From the NCBI GenBank assembly GCA_022560715.1, contig JADFSQ010000177.1, positions 1 through 5,171 of the forward strand: a DNA stretch of 5,171 nt. Reading direction: 5' to 3'. The translations under genes were made by a program, and so were the position numbers. Positions 5,161 to 5,171 of the stretch are shown here, piece after piece. Within the stretch, counting starts at the first letter, position 1. Every line of letters begins with the position of its first letter. The notes under the pieces were generated by a model. It saw only the letters and a list, made by a program, of their open reading frames with translations, made no database searches and was not told where the DNA came from. The stretch comes from Bacteroidota bacterium. Lineage in GTDB: Bacteria > Bacteroidota > Bacteroidia > Flavobacteriales > Flavobacteriaceae.

Positions 5161-5171
5161 TTGATTAAAAT
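4912..5171 (-). CDS. C-terminal part of a second T9SS-sorted secreted protein (5' end outside window)
   Basis: The - strand is open from the right edge to a TAA at 4912-4914, giving 85 residues. They run through NYLNSSGEIYIHVP, NVKQVYLINLLGQI, SWNITN, FKIPVKNISEGNYIIRVETN and end NKMVIITQ. This is a complete T9SS type A sorting domain, closely matching the tail of the neighbouring 277-aa protein (about two-thirds identity by hand). The functional part and signal peptide lie beyond the window, so the role is unknown; given the tail similarity and same orientation it is probably a paralogue of its neighbour. A strong terminator follows, so the two genes are separate transcription units. Confidence 0.88.
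   Translation of the reverse strand, partial: FNQTIVNYLNSSGEIYIHVPKAINVKQVYLINLLGQIVKSWNITNTPNISNNEFKIPVKNISEGNYIIRVETNRRTINKMVIITQ

Noticed and set aside
1..5171. CRISPR array, transposon ends, phage or toxin-antitoxin module
   Set aside because: There are no regularly spaced repeats, transposase motifs or terminal inverted repeats, and no small gene pairs; all repeats seen are explained by terminators, promoters or the paralogous sorting tails.

Overview
The window is AT-rich with short intergenic gaps. It has Bacteroidetes-type promoters (TTTG, about 19 bp, TAnnTTTG), no clear Shine-Dalgarno sequences ahead of the start codons, and secreted proteins carrying a type IX secretion (T9SS) C-terminal sorting domain. 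All of this points to a marine-type member of the Flavobacteriia, probably Flavobacteriaceae. The species cannot be fixed from the sequence.

Left part (1-2318, + strand). The window opens with the last 54 codons of a protein that looks like the C-terminal winged helix of a RecQ-family helicase. A complete fmt (methionyl-tRNA formyltransferase) follows, then a 187-bp gap with a strong promoter and a TTATTAACAA direct repeat, an HU-family DNA-binding protein with its own terminator, and a YqgE/AlgH-family protein with a candidate promoter starting in the T-run of that terminator.

Middle (2315-3608, - strand). A fold-type IV PLP enzyme (aminotransferase class IV / aminodeoxychorismate-lyase-like) converges on yqgE so tightly that the two stop codons share a TTAA. 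Upstream of it, in the same direction, is a small START-like (SRPBCC-fold) protein. A hairpin with a T-run separates the two genes, and its T-run touches the start codon of the PLP enzyme. From memory of flavobacterial genomes, recQ-fmt-HU-yqgE-PLP enzyme-START is a recurring neighbourhood; this is a housekeeping block, not a mobile or defence island.

Right part (3689-5171). An elongator-type tRNA-Met (CAT) lies on the + strand behind a near-perfect promoter. It converges on a T9SS-secreted protein on the - strand, with a shared bidirectional terminator between them. Further right is the 3' end of a second - strand T9SS protein. Its sorting domain is about two-thirds identical to that of the first, suggesting a tandem family of secreted paralogues. 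The most novel material is the unrecognised ~135-residue domain of the 277-aa secreted protein and this paralogue array. I see no CRISPR array, transposase, phage gene or obvious new defence system.
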